64,000 nucleotides of DNA from Flavobacterium rakeshii (lineage in GTDB: Bacteria > Bacteroidota > Bacteroidia > Flavobacteriales > Flavobacteriaceae): NCBI RefSeq assembly GCF_009741375.1, contig NZ_WOWP01000005.1, forward strand, positions 1 through 64,000, given 5' to 3'. The notes under the pieces are model-generated. The model was not told where the DNA came from. It did no database searches and was given only the letters and a program-made list of their open reading frames with translations. The translations under genes were made by a program, and so were the position numbers. Shown piece by piece: positions 47,382 through 56,686 of this stretch (its first letter is position 1; each line of letters opens with the position of its first letter).

Positions 47382-48899
47382 TTAGTAACCAGGGTTTTGC
47401 GCAATCGTTGGGTTTGCACTAATCTCTGAGTTAGGGATTGGCAAAGTAAACTTATAGCTGGTTGGAGCTAAATCACAATCTGCACCAAAAGAAGCACAGT
47501 CTACACTTTCTCTATTAATACCAACACCAATTTCAGTACCAATTCTTTTTAAATCAAGATATCTGTGACCTTCTAGAGCAAATTCCTTTCTTCTTTCAAG
47601 AAGGATATCTGTAAGTGCCGCGTTAAGATTAGCGTAAGAAGGTAAAGGAGTATTACCACCATTATTAGTTGCAACCCTGATATCTCTTAAAGCCTTAATA
47701 TCTGTAGCTGCTGCATTTAGGTTACCTAAACGCGCCTGTGCTTCAGCTCTGATTAAAACCATTTCTGCAGCTCTAAACACTTTAACATCATTAAGCATCG
47801 CACCATCTTCAGTTGCACCAAGATATTTACCCTGAGGTAAAATATTATTAGGCGAATTTAAACCTACTATTTCATTATCAGTGTTAAGAATAATAAATCT
47901 TCTAACGTCACTAGATGGCAAAATATTAAGTAGTCCATTAGATATTTCAAAGAAAGGACTACCATTTACACCTGCACCATTTGCAGACCAAAGACTTGTT
48001 ATAGTATTATCTCCCTGACGACGAGACAAAGCAAAAATTAGCTCCTTTGCTGCAAGATTATCACTTTCATAAAGAGAACCAAGCTCTACATAACCAGATA
48101 ATCCATAATTTTCGTTCTGAAGTAGAGAATTAGCAAGAGTATATGCTTCAGTATAATTACCTTCAAAAAGCTTAACTCTAGCTCTCATTGCCGTGATAAC
48201 ATCCGGGTTAATATAAAACTTACTTTCTTCTGCAACTGTTGTATATTCTCCTAAAGAATTAAATTCAGTCCCCATTAACTGAGCTGCCTGAGTTAAATCA
48301 GATTCGATTTGTTGGAAAACTTCACCTACAGTATTACGTGGAAACACCTGATCTACTTCAGGTACAAAATCCATAACAATTACACCTGGCGCAGTTAAAT
48401 CCTGATAATTTGTAGCAAAATACTGAATAAGTTCAAAATGACAAAAACCTCTAAATGCTAATAATTGAGCTTTAATCTCATTTGCATCATCTCTTTCCGC
48501 CTCAGTTTCAAGAGTAGGATATACTCTATCCCATGCTCTCAATACTCTATTAGAAAAGTTAATAACTGCATATCTACTATTCCAAAGTGTAGTTGGGAAA
48601 TTACTTCCCGGCTGAAGGATAAAATTATAAGTTTGATTACCCTGACCTGAGCTACTTATACCTCTTTTTAGGTTATCAGTGAAAAGGTCATTAAATAAAA
48701 TCTGATCTCCACTACCATTTCCTCCTGCATCAGGACTATATACAGCATAAACACCAATCAATCCCCCACGTAAATCGTCTACGGTTTGAAACGCTAACTC
48801 TTCAGATAATTCTGATTCCTGAATTATATCTGTTGCATCCTCACAGGACATCATTCCAATAAATGCCGCAAGTAAGCTTATTCTTAATATTTTTTTCAT
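47382..48899 (-). CDS. SusD/RagB-family nutrient-binding lipoprotein
   Basis: The 505-residue lipoprotein has lipid Cys19 (GMMSCEDATD). It shows the SusD fold: TPR-like helices (LLAFRGFCHFELIQYFAT, DVITAMRARVKLFEGNYTEAY) and the C-terminal ILLERRKEFALEGHRYLDLKR signature. It forms the lid of the SusC channel, capturing oligosaccharides or peptides. It is 11 bp from the SusC gene. Confidence 0.95.
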   Translation of the reverse strand: MKKILRISLLAAFIGMMSCEDATDIIQESELSEELAFQTVDDLRGGLIGVYAVYSPDAGGNGSGDQILFNDLFTDNLKRGISSSGQGNQTYNFILQPGSNFPTTLWNSRYAVINFSNRVLRAWDRVYPTLETEAERDDANEIKAQLLAFRGFCHFELIQYFATNYQDLTAPGVIVMDFVPEVDQVFPRNTVGEVFQQIESDLTQAAQLMGTEFNSLGEYTTVAEESKFYINPDVITAMRARVKLFEGNYTEAYTLANSLLQNENYGLSGYVELGSLYESDNLAAKELIFALSRRQGDNTITSLWSANGAGVNGSPFFEISNGLLNILPSSDVRRFIILNTDNEIVGLNSPNNILPQGKYLGATEDGAMLNDVKVFRAAEMVLIRAEAQARLGNLNAAATDIKALRDIRVATNNGGNTPLPSYANLNAALTDILLERRKEFALEGHRYLDLKRIGTEIGVGINRESVDCASFGADCDLAPTSYKFTLPIPNSEISANPTIAQNPGY

Positions 48900-48910
48900 A
48901 GTTGTCTTTT

Positions 48911-51900
48911 TTAGAAATTAATTACAGCTCCGAAAGTATAAATTTTAGGAGTTGGATAGTTACCCCTATCCGTTGAACGGAAACCAGCTTCAGCATCCCA
49001 TCCTCTGTAAGAAGAGAAAGTTAATAGATTCTCACCTTGTACATAAAGTCTTAAACCTGATATTGGTAAATCCTGTAATATTTCTTTACTAAATGAGTAT
49101 CCGAATAATACATTTCTAAGTCTTAAGAAAGATGCATCTTCTAAATATCTATCAGTTGAATTGATATAATCAACAGCACCATAAGGGTTACCTACTCTAG
49201 GAACTGAAGTAATATCACCCGGATTTTGCCATGCAGTTGCTGTACTTGCAACCCTGTTAGAACCATCATCAATCACGCTAGTCTCCTCAAGCTCACCATA
49301 ATCAAGGTTATTTCTGTAAAGATCTGCAAAGTAACTCCATTGAGTACTAAACTCAAATCCTTTGTATTTCACTAAAGTACCAAAACCACCTTGCCAAGCA
49401 GGATAGCTTGATTTACCTGTATTAACTCTATCAGAATCATCAATAGTTTCTGTTAAACCACCATCAGCAGTATAGAAAAGAGCATTACCATTAGCAGGGT
49501 TAACACCAGCATATCTTACTACATAGAAAGTCTCAACAGAAGAACCTTCGATTAATGAAGTAGAACCATTGCTAAATACTATACCGTCATAACTTTCAGG
49601 TAAATCTCTAATAAAGTTTTTATTGTAAGATGTATTAGCGTTAAGAACGATAGTCCAATCCTGGTTACGGAATACATTATATTTTAAGCTAACCTCAACA
49701 CCTTTATTCTCTAATGAACCAATATTTGTATCAAGAGTAGAAGTACCGTTAATTGGAGAAATTGGAGTTGGCTGGAACAGGTCAGTAGTACGTTTTCTAT
49801 AAACATCTACACTACCTGATAATTTGTTATTCCAGAAACCGAAATCAACACCAATATTACTTTGAGCTGTTTGTTCCCATCTAAGATCAGTATTACCGAT
49901 TTGAGTAGCCACTGTACCAACAGAACCATTATAAGTAGCACCCTGACCATACAAGTTACGTGTACGATTTAATGCACTATATTGAGCATTGTTAATACGC
50001 TGGTTACCTGAAGTACCATAAGAAGCTCTTAACTTAAGTTCTGTTTGTGGGAATCTTTTACTAAAAAATTCTTCTTGATCAATATTCCATCTACCACCAA
50101 CAGACCAGAAAGTACCCCACTTATTATCGTCAATAAAACGGAATGAAGCATCACGTCTAACAGTTGCAGAAACACCATATCTACCTTTATAATCGTAATC
50201 AAAGTTACCAAAGTAAGAGAACAAACCTTCTGAAACCTTAGTTGAACCAACTGTAGGAATATAAGGCTGAGTACCATCTGTATGTAAAGTTGTACCTGGG
50301 ATGAAAGCAGCACCTGTACCAACTAATCTAGAATCAAGTCCTAACTGTGTAAAGTTAATACCATCTAAGTGAGCTTTATTATACTCAACAAAAGCTGTAG
50401 CATCAATAGTATGATCACCAAAAGTATTGTTATAGTTTAATCTTGTTACAGAGTTAAACCTAAAATCTCTACTTGTAGCTTCTTGTTGAGAACCTCCGTA
50501 TTCAGTCTCGTTAGTACCATTAACCTGGAATGGACCTAAAATACTGTTAGGATGTAATATTTGAAGAGCTCTAGTACCAGAAAAATCAACACCCATCTGG
50601 AAACCAGCAGTAAGATTTTTAGCAAAATTCCAATCAGCAGCAAAGCTTGTAAGAATTTTTATTTCATCGTTAACATTAGTATTCATGTCAACAGAGTTAA
50701 GCAATACATAAGGAGCTTTATCAACTGTAATACCCGATATATCACCAGGAGCAATACCTCCATCAGTAGTCACACTACCATCTGGAGCATATGGATTAAG
50801 GTATGGTAAACCATGTAAAGCAGCTCTAAACGGAGCAAAGTAAATTTGGTTAGAACCAGCACCATTCATACCGTTTGACCTAGAGAAGTTACCACTAAAA
50901 TTGAACGAGTAGTTAAATTTACCATCTTCTGATTTACCAGAGAAGTTATTTCTAACACTAAAACGTTTAAAGTTTGTACTTTTAAAAATACCATCTTGCT
51001 CAAAATAACCTAATGAAGTAAAATTATTAGTATTTTTTGAACCTGTAGTAATAGCAAGGTTATGAGACTTAGTAACTCCTTTTCTAAAGAAGATATCAGA
51101 CCAGTAAGTATTATTTTGTCTTGATACTAAATCAATTTCAGTATCAGATAAAGCAGCTCCATAACCTACACCAACTCTTTTCTGGAAGTTTAATAACTCA
51201 TTAGAGCTCATTAACTCCATATTTAGAGGCTGAAGCTCACTGTAACCATATTGAGAAGTATATCTAAACTCCATCTTTTCATCATATCCACCTCTTTTAG
51301 TAGAAATAACGATTACACCATTAGCACCTCTGTTACCATAAATAGATGTTGCAGCAGCATCTTTATAAACCTGAACAGAAGCAATATCATTCTGGTTAAT
51401 ACTTCTAAAACCATCTTCATCTACCGGCACACCATCAATAATAAATAACGGCTCAACATTACCATTAATAGTACCAACACCACGAAGAATGATTGTACTA
51501 TCAGCACCCGGCTGACCAGATCCTGTACCAATGTTAAGACCAGCTATCTGACCTTGTAAATTTTGAAGAACAGAAGCATTAGCTCTATCTTCAATAGCTT
51601 CTGCCGATATACCGGCAACAGCCATAACAGATTTTTTCTCTGTTGTTCTACGATAAACGTCTTTCTGAACAACATCAAGAATTTGTCCTTCAGCAAGAAC
51701 AACATCATAAGAATTTTGAGCACCTACAACTCTAGATTGAGGCTCAAATCCTACATAGGTAAACTCAAGTGTTTCACCAACATTAACTTTGATAGAGTAC
51801 TTACCATCAAGGTCAGTTTGAACACCACGCTGAGTCCCTTTTACAAATACGTTAGCGCTTGGAAGAGGGCCGGTCGCATCTGACACCGTACCACTCACTA

Positions 51901-51976
51901 CTTTCTCCTGCGCAAAAGAGAAATTAATTGTCAACGCCATTAAAAGCGTCATAATCCAAGTAAACTTCGATCTCAT
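48911..51976 (-). CDS. SusC/RagA-family TonB-linked outer-membrane transporter
   Basis: The 1021-residue protein has a signal peptide (1-22), a carboxypeptidase-regulatory-like domain (about 26-95), a plug domain with ILRGVGTINGNVEPLFIIDG and VYKDAAATSIYGNRGANGVI, and a 22-strand barrel ending in YTFGAVINF. It imports nutrients with SusD using TonB energy. There is no N-terminal anti-sigma-interacting domain. It leads the four-gene operon and lies downstream of a T9SS peptidase gene, which suggests peptide rather than glycan uptake (inference). Confidence 0.95.
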   Translation of the reverse strand: MRSKFTWIMTLLMALTINFSFAQEKVVSGTVSDATGPLPSANVFVKGTQRGVQTDLDGKYSIKVNVGETLEFTYVGFEPQSRVVGAQNSYDVVLAEGQILDVVQKDVYRRTTEKKSVMAVAGISAEAIEDRANASVLQNLQGQIAGLNIGTGSGQPGADSTIILRGVGTINGNVEPLFIIDGVPVDEDGFRSINQNDIASVQVYKDAAATSIYGNRGANGVIVISTKRGGYDEKMEFRYTSQYGYSELQPLNMELMSSNELLNFQKRVGVGYGAALSDTEIDLVSRQNNTYWSDIFFRKGVTKSHNLAITTGSKNTNNFTSLGYFEQDGIFKSTNFKRFSVRNNFSGKSEDGKFNYSFNFSGNFSRSNGMNGAGSNQIYFAPFRAALHGLPYLNPYAPDGSVTTDGGIAPGDISGITVDKAPYVLLNSVDMNTNVNDEIKILTSFAADWNFAKNLTAGFQMGVDFSGTRALQILHPNSILGPFQVNGTNETEYGGSQQEATSRDFRFNSVTRLNYNNTFGDHTIDATAFVEYNKAHLDGINFTQLGLDSRLVGTGAAFIPGTTLHTDGTQPYIPTVGSTKVSEGLFSYFGNFDYDYKGRYGVSATVRRDASFRFIDDNKWGTFWSVGGRWNIDQEEFFSKRFPQTELKLRASYGTSGNQRINNAQYSALNRTRNLYGQGATYNGSVGTVATQIGNTDLRWEQTAQSNIGVDFGFWNNKLSGSVDVYRKRTTDLFQPTPISPINGTSTLDTNIGSLENKGVEVSLKYNVFRNQDWTIVLNANTSYNKNFIRDLPESYDGIVFSNGSTSLIEGSSVETFYVVRYAGVNPANGNALFYTADGGLTETIDDSDRVNTGKSSYPAWQGGFGTLVKYKGFEFSTQWSYFADLYRNNLDYGELEETSVIDDGSNRVASTATAWQNPGDITSVPRVGNPYGAVDYINSTDRYLEDASFLRLRNVLFGYSFSKEILQDLPISGLRLYVQGENLLTFSSYRGWDAEAGFRSTDRGNYPTPKIYTFGAVINF

Positions 51977-52156
51977 ACTTTATTAATTTGAGTTAGTTAA
52001 CCGCAAACTTCTTAATAATTTATTAATAAAACAAATATTACTTCGGAATAATAATGTTAAATAGAGGCTAAATTGCATTATCAAGAATTTGCTAATCATA
52101 TAGTTATTAGATACCTTTTTTGTTAAAAGGTTGCGCAGGATTTTCATAAAAACAAA

Positions 52157-52181
52157 AAAAACTGCCTAAAAGGCAGTTTTT
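52157..52181 (-). terminator. Terminator of the S8 peptidase gene
   Basis: AAAAACTGCC (52157-52166) pairs with GGCAGTTTTT (52172-52181), 38 bp after the peptidase stop. It separates the peptidase unit from the SusCD operon. Confidence 0.9.
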
Positions 52182-52218
52182 CAGATATTAAGATATTTTT
52201 AACCAGTTAAATACAATA

Positions 52219-54156
52219 TTATTTAACTATTACTTTTTTAACCTCTGTATAACCATCATAATTAATATTCAAGATATACATACCAGCATTAAGCGAAGAA
52301 ACATTAACCGTATTAACTACAGAATCAAATTGCCTTACAATACGCCCCTGTAAGTCATACATAACTACACTTCCTTTTGTTGGCTGACCTAACGACCCCA
52401 TATCAATATTAATCACATCTGTAGCAGGATTAGGATAGATCGTTACTTTATTAAATTCATTATCATTAACATTAAGCGCATTTGTAATCCCTCTTACAAT
52501 TAAAGAGTACGCCTGCTCACCACCAGAAAGTTGTGTATTTGGTTTATGAGTAACTGTTATAGTATATACACCTGCAGATTGAGGCTCAACTTCAACAAAC
52601 TCAACATTATCCCTATCATTATCACCCTGCGAAACACCAACAGTAACACTTTCACTCATTCTCCATGGGAAATAAGGAAAAATATTACCTGGCTCAGTAA
52701 CTCTCACATCAATATCGTTAACAAGTCTATGAGTATCATCCTGAGTAGAAGTTTGTACTGGTCCGGCAGGATCTGTCCATACAACAGTAACTTTTAAAGT
52801 TTCTGCACCAGTAACAGTAACCTGTTTAGTATAGGTTTCTCCCTGACCCAATACATTCTCTTCAATAATAGAACTAACACCAACTCCATCAATTACATCA
52901 ACAGCTGTTTTAGCATTAATAACACCCCAACCAAATCTAAAATCAGGACCCGGTGCACTTCCTGCCTCATCCGCACTATTAATCATCAAAGCTTTTAAGG
53001 TCGCAGCACGCATAAACTCATCATTCACACTGTAGTAATATTGCTGTAACAAAGCAAGAGTACCCGCTACACCTGGCGACGCCATGGATGTACCATTCTC
53101 ATATTTATAATCACCCACATAATTACCTCCCTGAAGCACAGGCCAAGTAGAATAAACATCACTACCTTTCATAGCGATATCCGGTTTTATCCTCAAGTCA
53201 TCAGTAGGACCTTTACTACTAAAAGACGAAAGAGAGAAATCAGATGCTGCTCTTTCAAGCATATCATCTTTTGCGCCAGTTATTGATGCAACTATAATTG
53301 GGTTTTTCGCATTTTTATCAGCTGTTAATAAAAAAGAATTCCCTTGACTTCCATCATTACCAGCAGCCATTACAGCTTGGTAATAAGCTGAAAAATAATG
53401 AACATCATCCCAAGTTTTGGCATCATTAGTATACCCACCTTTCATTAAATCTGAAGCATTCTCATAATAAACACCATAAGAGTGGTTTGAAATAAGTAGT
53501 CCATAATCCATAGATGCATCTAAAGCCTCACCTGCATCCTGAACTATATTATACGCTTTAAGTTCGGCGTTATAAGCCATACCTCTAGCAGCTATATCAC
53601 CATCTCCAGAACCTATAAGGGTACCCGCCACGTGTGTTGCGTGAGCAGAATTACCAAAAGAATCACTATCACCAGCAGTAAAACCAACTCCATCCATAGA
53701 CTCAACCCTACCGATTAAATCCTGGTGAGTATTTAAACAACCGCTCAACTCCCACATACCAATTATCATACCTTCGCCGTCAAGATCAACACCTAAATCA
53801 CCTCCAGGCCAAAGATGTGTAACCATTGCTGTAGCAGCACTACTTTTAGGGCCATCATTATTATAGTTCCCCTTATAAACAGGAAAACCTGTTTCTGTAA
53901 CACCTGTTAAATAAGAAACCCCTTCCTCGCTTTTAAGTTTTAGAGGCCATCCGTTTTGCTCTGCCATTTGAAGAGCTTTTTCATAATTTTCAGATGCTTC
54001 TTTCTTTAAAGCTTTAGCTAACTTATTACCTTCTTCAAGATTGTAGTGACTTAAAATCTTAGCTTTTTGTTCTGGTGTAACCTGAGCAGAGGCATTAAAC
54101 CCTGCCGCCAGTCCCATTGCCAAAAGCAAAAAAGCCGATACAGTATTTTTTTTCAT
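52219..54156 (-). CDS. T9SS-secreted S8 (subtilisin-like) peptidase
   Basis: The ATG at 54156 gives 645 residues with a signal peptide (MKKNTVSAFLLLAMGLAAGF); ten more codons upstream are unlikely. The peptidase domain has His172 (SAHATHVAGT), the oxyanion Asn (VMAAGNDG) and Ser357 (NGTSMASPGVAG). At the position of the catalytic Asp the sequence is MWELSG, with Glu136. A P-domain-like beta region (about 435-560) follows, then a T9SS type A sorting domain (VTIYPNPATDVINIDM, GMYILNINYDG, VKKVIVK). It should act outside the cell, possibly supplying peptides to the SusCD system next door. Confidence 0.9.
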   Translation of the reverse strand: MKKNTVSAFLLLAMGLAAGFNASAQVTPEQKAKILSHYNLEEGNKLAKALKKEASENYEKALQMAEQNGWPLKLKSEEGVSYLTGVTETGFPVYKGNYNNDGPKSSAATAMVTHLWPGGDLGVDLDGEGMIIGMWELSGCLNTHQDLIGRVESMDGVGFTAGDSDSFGNSAHATHVAGTLIGSGDGDIAARGMAYNAELKAYNIVQDAGEALDASMDYGLLISNHSYGVYYENASDLMKGGYTNDAKTWDDVHYFSAYYQAVMAAGNDGSQGNSFLLTADKNAKNPIIVASITGAKDDMLERAASDFSLSSFSSKGPTDDLRIKPDIAMKGSDVYSTWPVLQGGNYVGDYKYENGTSMASPGVAGTLALLQQYYYSVNDEFMRAATLKALMINSADEAGSAPGPDFRFGWGVINAKTAVDVIDGVGVSSIIEENVLGQGETYTKQVTVTGAETLKVTVVWTDPAGPVQTSTQDDTHRLVNDIDVRVTEPGNIFPYFPWRMSESVTVGVSQGDNDRDNVEFVEVEPQSAGVYTITVTHKPNTQLSGGEQAYSLIVRGITNALNVNDNEFNKVTIYPNPATDVINIDMGSLGQPTKGSVVMYDLQGRIVRQFDSVVNTVNVSSLNAGMYILNINYDGYTEVKKVIVK

Positions 54157-54313
54157 AACTGTTTTAATAAAATTAATAATAAACAACCAATAGACCTTTT
54201 CTTTACAAAAACCTCAAAACCAAAAGATTTTGAAACCTTTTTTAAAAAGAAAAGCAAAAATATAAATAATTACAAATTAACCTATATTAATTTTAATTTT
54301 AACGCAACTAAAT

Positions 54314-54321
54314 TACATTTG
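54314..54321 (+). promoter_or_regulatory. -7 box for rnhB
   Basis: TACATTTG is an exact TAnnTTTG match 38 bp before the rnhB ATG; a T-rich stretch lies at the -33 position. Confidence 0.55.
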
Positions 54322-54327
54322 CGTATA

Positions 54328-54345
54328 AATTTTTACGTAAAAATT
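54328..54345. promoter_or_regulatory. Perfect 18-bp palindrome before rnhB
   Basis: AATTTTTACGTAAAAATT lies between the -7 box and the ATG of rnhB, in the gap shared with the divergent S8 peptidase gene. Thirteen of its bases recur at 61866-61878. A regulator site is likely; the protein is unknown. Confidence 0.45.
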
Positions 54346-54359
54346 AGATTTTCAGATTT

Positions 54360-54965
54360 ATGTTATCTCTAAAATTTTCAGAATTCTCTATTGAAACCGG
54401 CACTGACGAAGCAGGCCGAGGATGTCTTGCAGGCCCCGTAACCGCAGCAGCAGTTATTTTACCTGATAATTTTGAACTAAAACTCCTGAACGATTCCAAG
54501 AAACTAACCGAAAAAACCAGAGAACACCTAAGACCTCTTATTGAAGAAATGGCGCTATGTTATCATGTTACAAATATTGAGCCAGAAGTGATCGACGAAA
54601 TAAACATACTAAATGCTTCAATTAAGGCAATGCAAAACTGCATCACAAAACTAAACCCCTCACCTGAATATATTATAGTAGACGGAAACAGATTTAAACC
54701 TATAAACAACATCCCCTATAGCTGTATTATTAAAGGTGACGGAAAATACCTTAGCATTGCAGCAGCATCAGTACTGGCAAAAACCTACAGAGATGAGTAC
54801 ATGAACAAAATTCATGAAGAATTCCCTATGTATAACTGGAAGAAAAATAAAGGCTACCCCACTGTTGAACATCGTGAGGCCATTAAGAAATATGGCATTA
54901 CCAAATACCACCGTAAATCCTTCAGATTATTGCCTGATCAACTTGAAATTAACTTCGAGGTTTAA
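54360..54965 (+). CDS. rnhB: Ribonuclease HII
   Basis: The 201-residue enzyme cuts RNA in RNA-DNA hybrids and at single ribonucleotides in DNA. The catalytic pair is Asp16/Glu17 ([14 protein letters not shown]); further acidic residue Asp108 is in YIIVDGN, and [17 protein letters not shown] is the usual C-terminal signature. It converges head-on with lipB; the two stop codons are adjacent. Confidence 0.97.
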   Translation: MLSLKFSEFSIETGTDEAGRGCLAGPVTAAAVILPDNFELKLLNDSKKLTEKTREHLRPLIEEMALCYHVTNIEPEVIDEINILNASIKAMQNCITKLNPSPEYIIVDGNRFKPINNIPYSCIIKGDGKYLSIAAASVLAKTYRDEYMNKIHEEFPMYNWKKNKGYPTVEHREAIKKYGITKYHRKSFRLLPDQLEINFEV

Positions 54966-55694
54966 TTAAACCTTTAACAACAGCTCTTCTTCTGCATTAA
55001 CTATTTCTGCTTCAAACAGCTCTGTAAAATATTTAAGTATTTTCTGTTTAATCTCCTCTTCATCCACCTTATCCACTCTTAATTCCACATTAAGAGAAGT
55101 TACAGCCTTATCTTTTATTCCACACGGAATAATATTATCAAAATACCCTAAATCAGCATTTACATTAAAAGCAAAACCATGCATGGTTACCCAGCGTGAA
55201 GCTCTTACACCCATAGCACATATTTTACGGGCAAACGGAGTACCCACATCAAGCCAAACTCCGGTTTCTCCTTCACTCCTAACTCCGTTAAGACCATAAT
55301 CTGCCATTACCTTTATAATCACATCTTCTAAAAAACGAAGATATTTATGTATATCGGTAAAAAAGTTCTCTAAATCCAGTATAGGATAACCTACCACCTG
55401 CCCGGGCCCGTGATAAGTTATATCACCTCCTCTGTTTATTTTATAAAAAGTAGCTCCTTTATCTGCCAGTTGTTTTTCATTAAGCAACAGGTTTTGCATA
55501 TCTCCGCTTTTACCTAATGTATAAACATGAGGATGTTGGGTAAACAACAGGTAATTTGGCGTATCGTCATTTTTTTCCTCACGCCTGTTTTTCACCTTTA
55601 CATCAAGTATACCGCTAAAAAGGGTTTCCTGAAAATCCCAAACCTCTTTATAGTCTTTCATCCCTAAATCAAGGAACTGTACCTGCTTATTCAT
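54966..55694 (-). CDS. lipB: Octanoyl-ACP:protein octanoyltransferase
   Basis: The 242-residue enzyme transfers octanoyl from ACP to lipoyl domains, the first step of lipoic acid attachment. Motifs are RGGDITYHGPGQ (88-99), catalytic Lys157 (RKICAMGVRAS) and nucleophile Cys191 (FDNIIPCGIKDK). It has its own -7 box and ends at the base next to the rnhB stop. Confidence 0.97.
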   Translation of the reverse strand: MNKQVQFLDLGMKDYKEVWDFQETLFSGILDVKVKNRREEKNDDTPNYLLFTQHPHVYTLGKSGDMQNLLLNEKQLADKGATFYKINRGGDITYHGPGQVVGYPILDLENFFTDIHKYLRFLEDVIIKVMADYGLNGVRSEGETGVWLDVGTPFARKICAMGVRASRWVTMHGFAFNVNADLGYFDNIIPCGIKDKAVTSLNVELRVDKVDEEEIKQKILKYFTELFEAEIVNAEEELLLKV

Positions 55695-55716
55695 AACTGT
55701 AATATATAGTTCACTA

Positions 55717-55724
55717 CAAAATTA
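55717..55724 (-). promoter_or_regulatory. -7 box for lipB
   Basis: On the minus strand TAATTTTG (55724-55717) matches TAnnTTTG, 22 bp before the lipB ATG. No clear -33 element. Confidence 0.5.
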
Positions 55725-55755
55725 CAAAACTTCTCTCGGTTTAACCCTATAAAAA

Positions 55756-55785
55756 AACCGGACACCTATTAAGGCTGCCCGGTTT
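55756..55785 (-). terminator. Terminator of the lipoprotein gene
   Basis: On the minus strand AAACCGG and CCGGTTT arms enclose a longer imperfect stem, followed by a T7 run, about 22 bp after the lipoprotein stop. Confidence 0.8.
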
Positions 55786-55807
55786 AACAATATCATTTCA
55801 GTCTTTA

Positions 55808-56548
55808 TTAAAATTTAACTTCAAGTCCCATATCTTCCGGCTTGTCAAAATAATCCAACAAAGAATATTTAATCGTTACCGTTTTTTTATCATCACTTAT
55901 CACTGCCGATTTATCTGAAACAGATTTAACGGGCTTTGGAAACTCATAAATAACTGTATAAGTAGACTCTTCAATCATTGCCTTCATCATCTCTTCACTT
56001 GCGGCATCTTCATCGTTTTTTTCTCCCTCTTTTGCTTTAGCAGGCTTTATGGTTTTCACAAACTTTTTACCATCATAAAAATACTTAACATCAGACTCTT
56101 TTTTCTCCAAATTCATCCCCGACTGAGCAGCTCCAGGTCTATTCATCTTATTAAGCTCACTAAAAGCCTGCATGATATCTGTAATATCTTCTGCCTTTTT
56201 AAAATCGGTAAAGATATCCATCTTGAACTCTGAAGTTTTAGGATCCATCATCATATGTACCTTAAAATCCTCCAGCTTTTTTAACCTCTCCTGATCTGCC
56301 TTAGGCAATTTTGCGATACTGTCCCTTTTTTCATCCAGAATTTCCTTAAAGGTAAAAGTAGAATCTTTTCTCTCCTCCCCTTGCTTAGCCATTTCATCTC
56401 CGGCCATAGCCATTAACTGAGATGCATCTACCTCAAGGCTCATTTGCCCACTCCCATCATCTTTAACTGTAACTCTTTCGGTAAAATTACATGATGTGGC
56501 AAACATCAGCATTAGCAGGCTTAACCCATAAAAAAATATTGTTCTCAT
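55808..56548 (-). CDS. Lipoprotein of unknown function
   Basis: The 246-residue protein has lipid Cys20 (FATSCNFTERVTVKDDGSG). It lacks acidic residues at once after the cysteine, so it is probably kept in the periplasm. The body is lysine- and glutamate-rich with a helical stretch (DEMAKQGEERKDSTFTFKEI) and beta strands on both sides; the start resembles LppM-like proteins (VTVKDDGSGQ) but I cannot confirm this. It is monocistronic, with promoter and terminator. Confidence 0.7.
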   Translation of the reverse strand: MRTIFFYGLSLLMLMFATSCNFTERVTVKDDGSGQMSLEVDASQLMAMAGDEMAKQGEERKDSTFTFKEILDEKRDSIAKLPKADQERLKKLEDFKVHMMMDPKTSEFKMDIFTDFKKAEDITDIMQAFSELNKMNRPGAAQSGMNLEKKESDVKYFYDGKKFVKTIKPAKAKEGEKNDEDAASEEMMKAMIEESTYTVIYEFPKPVKSVSDKSAVISDDKKTVTIKYSLLDYFDKPEDMGLEVKF

Positions 56549-56577
56549 AATTGGTGTTTATTTTGTTAATCTTAGCT

Positions 56578-56585
56578 CAAATATA
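56578..56585 (-). promoter_or_regulatory. -7 box for the lipoprotein gene
   Basis: On the minus strand TATATTTG (56585-56578) is an exact match 29 bp before the ATG; a TTTG lies 16 bases further upstream. Confidence 0.55.
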
Positions 56586-56654
56586 ATTTTTTAAAACCTA
56601 ACAAAAAGCACTAATGCCGTTAAAAATGCAAATTGATTATTTGTTAATAATCAC

Positions 56655-56662
56655 TATCTTTG
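56655..56662 (+). promoter_or_regulatory. -7 box for lysS
   Basis: TATCTTTG is an exact match; ATTG at 56632-56635 lies 19 bases upstream. The leader to the ATG at 56687 is about 20 bases. Confidence 0.6.
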
Positions 56663-56686
56663 CAGGCTTAAAAAAACATTAATAAC

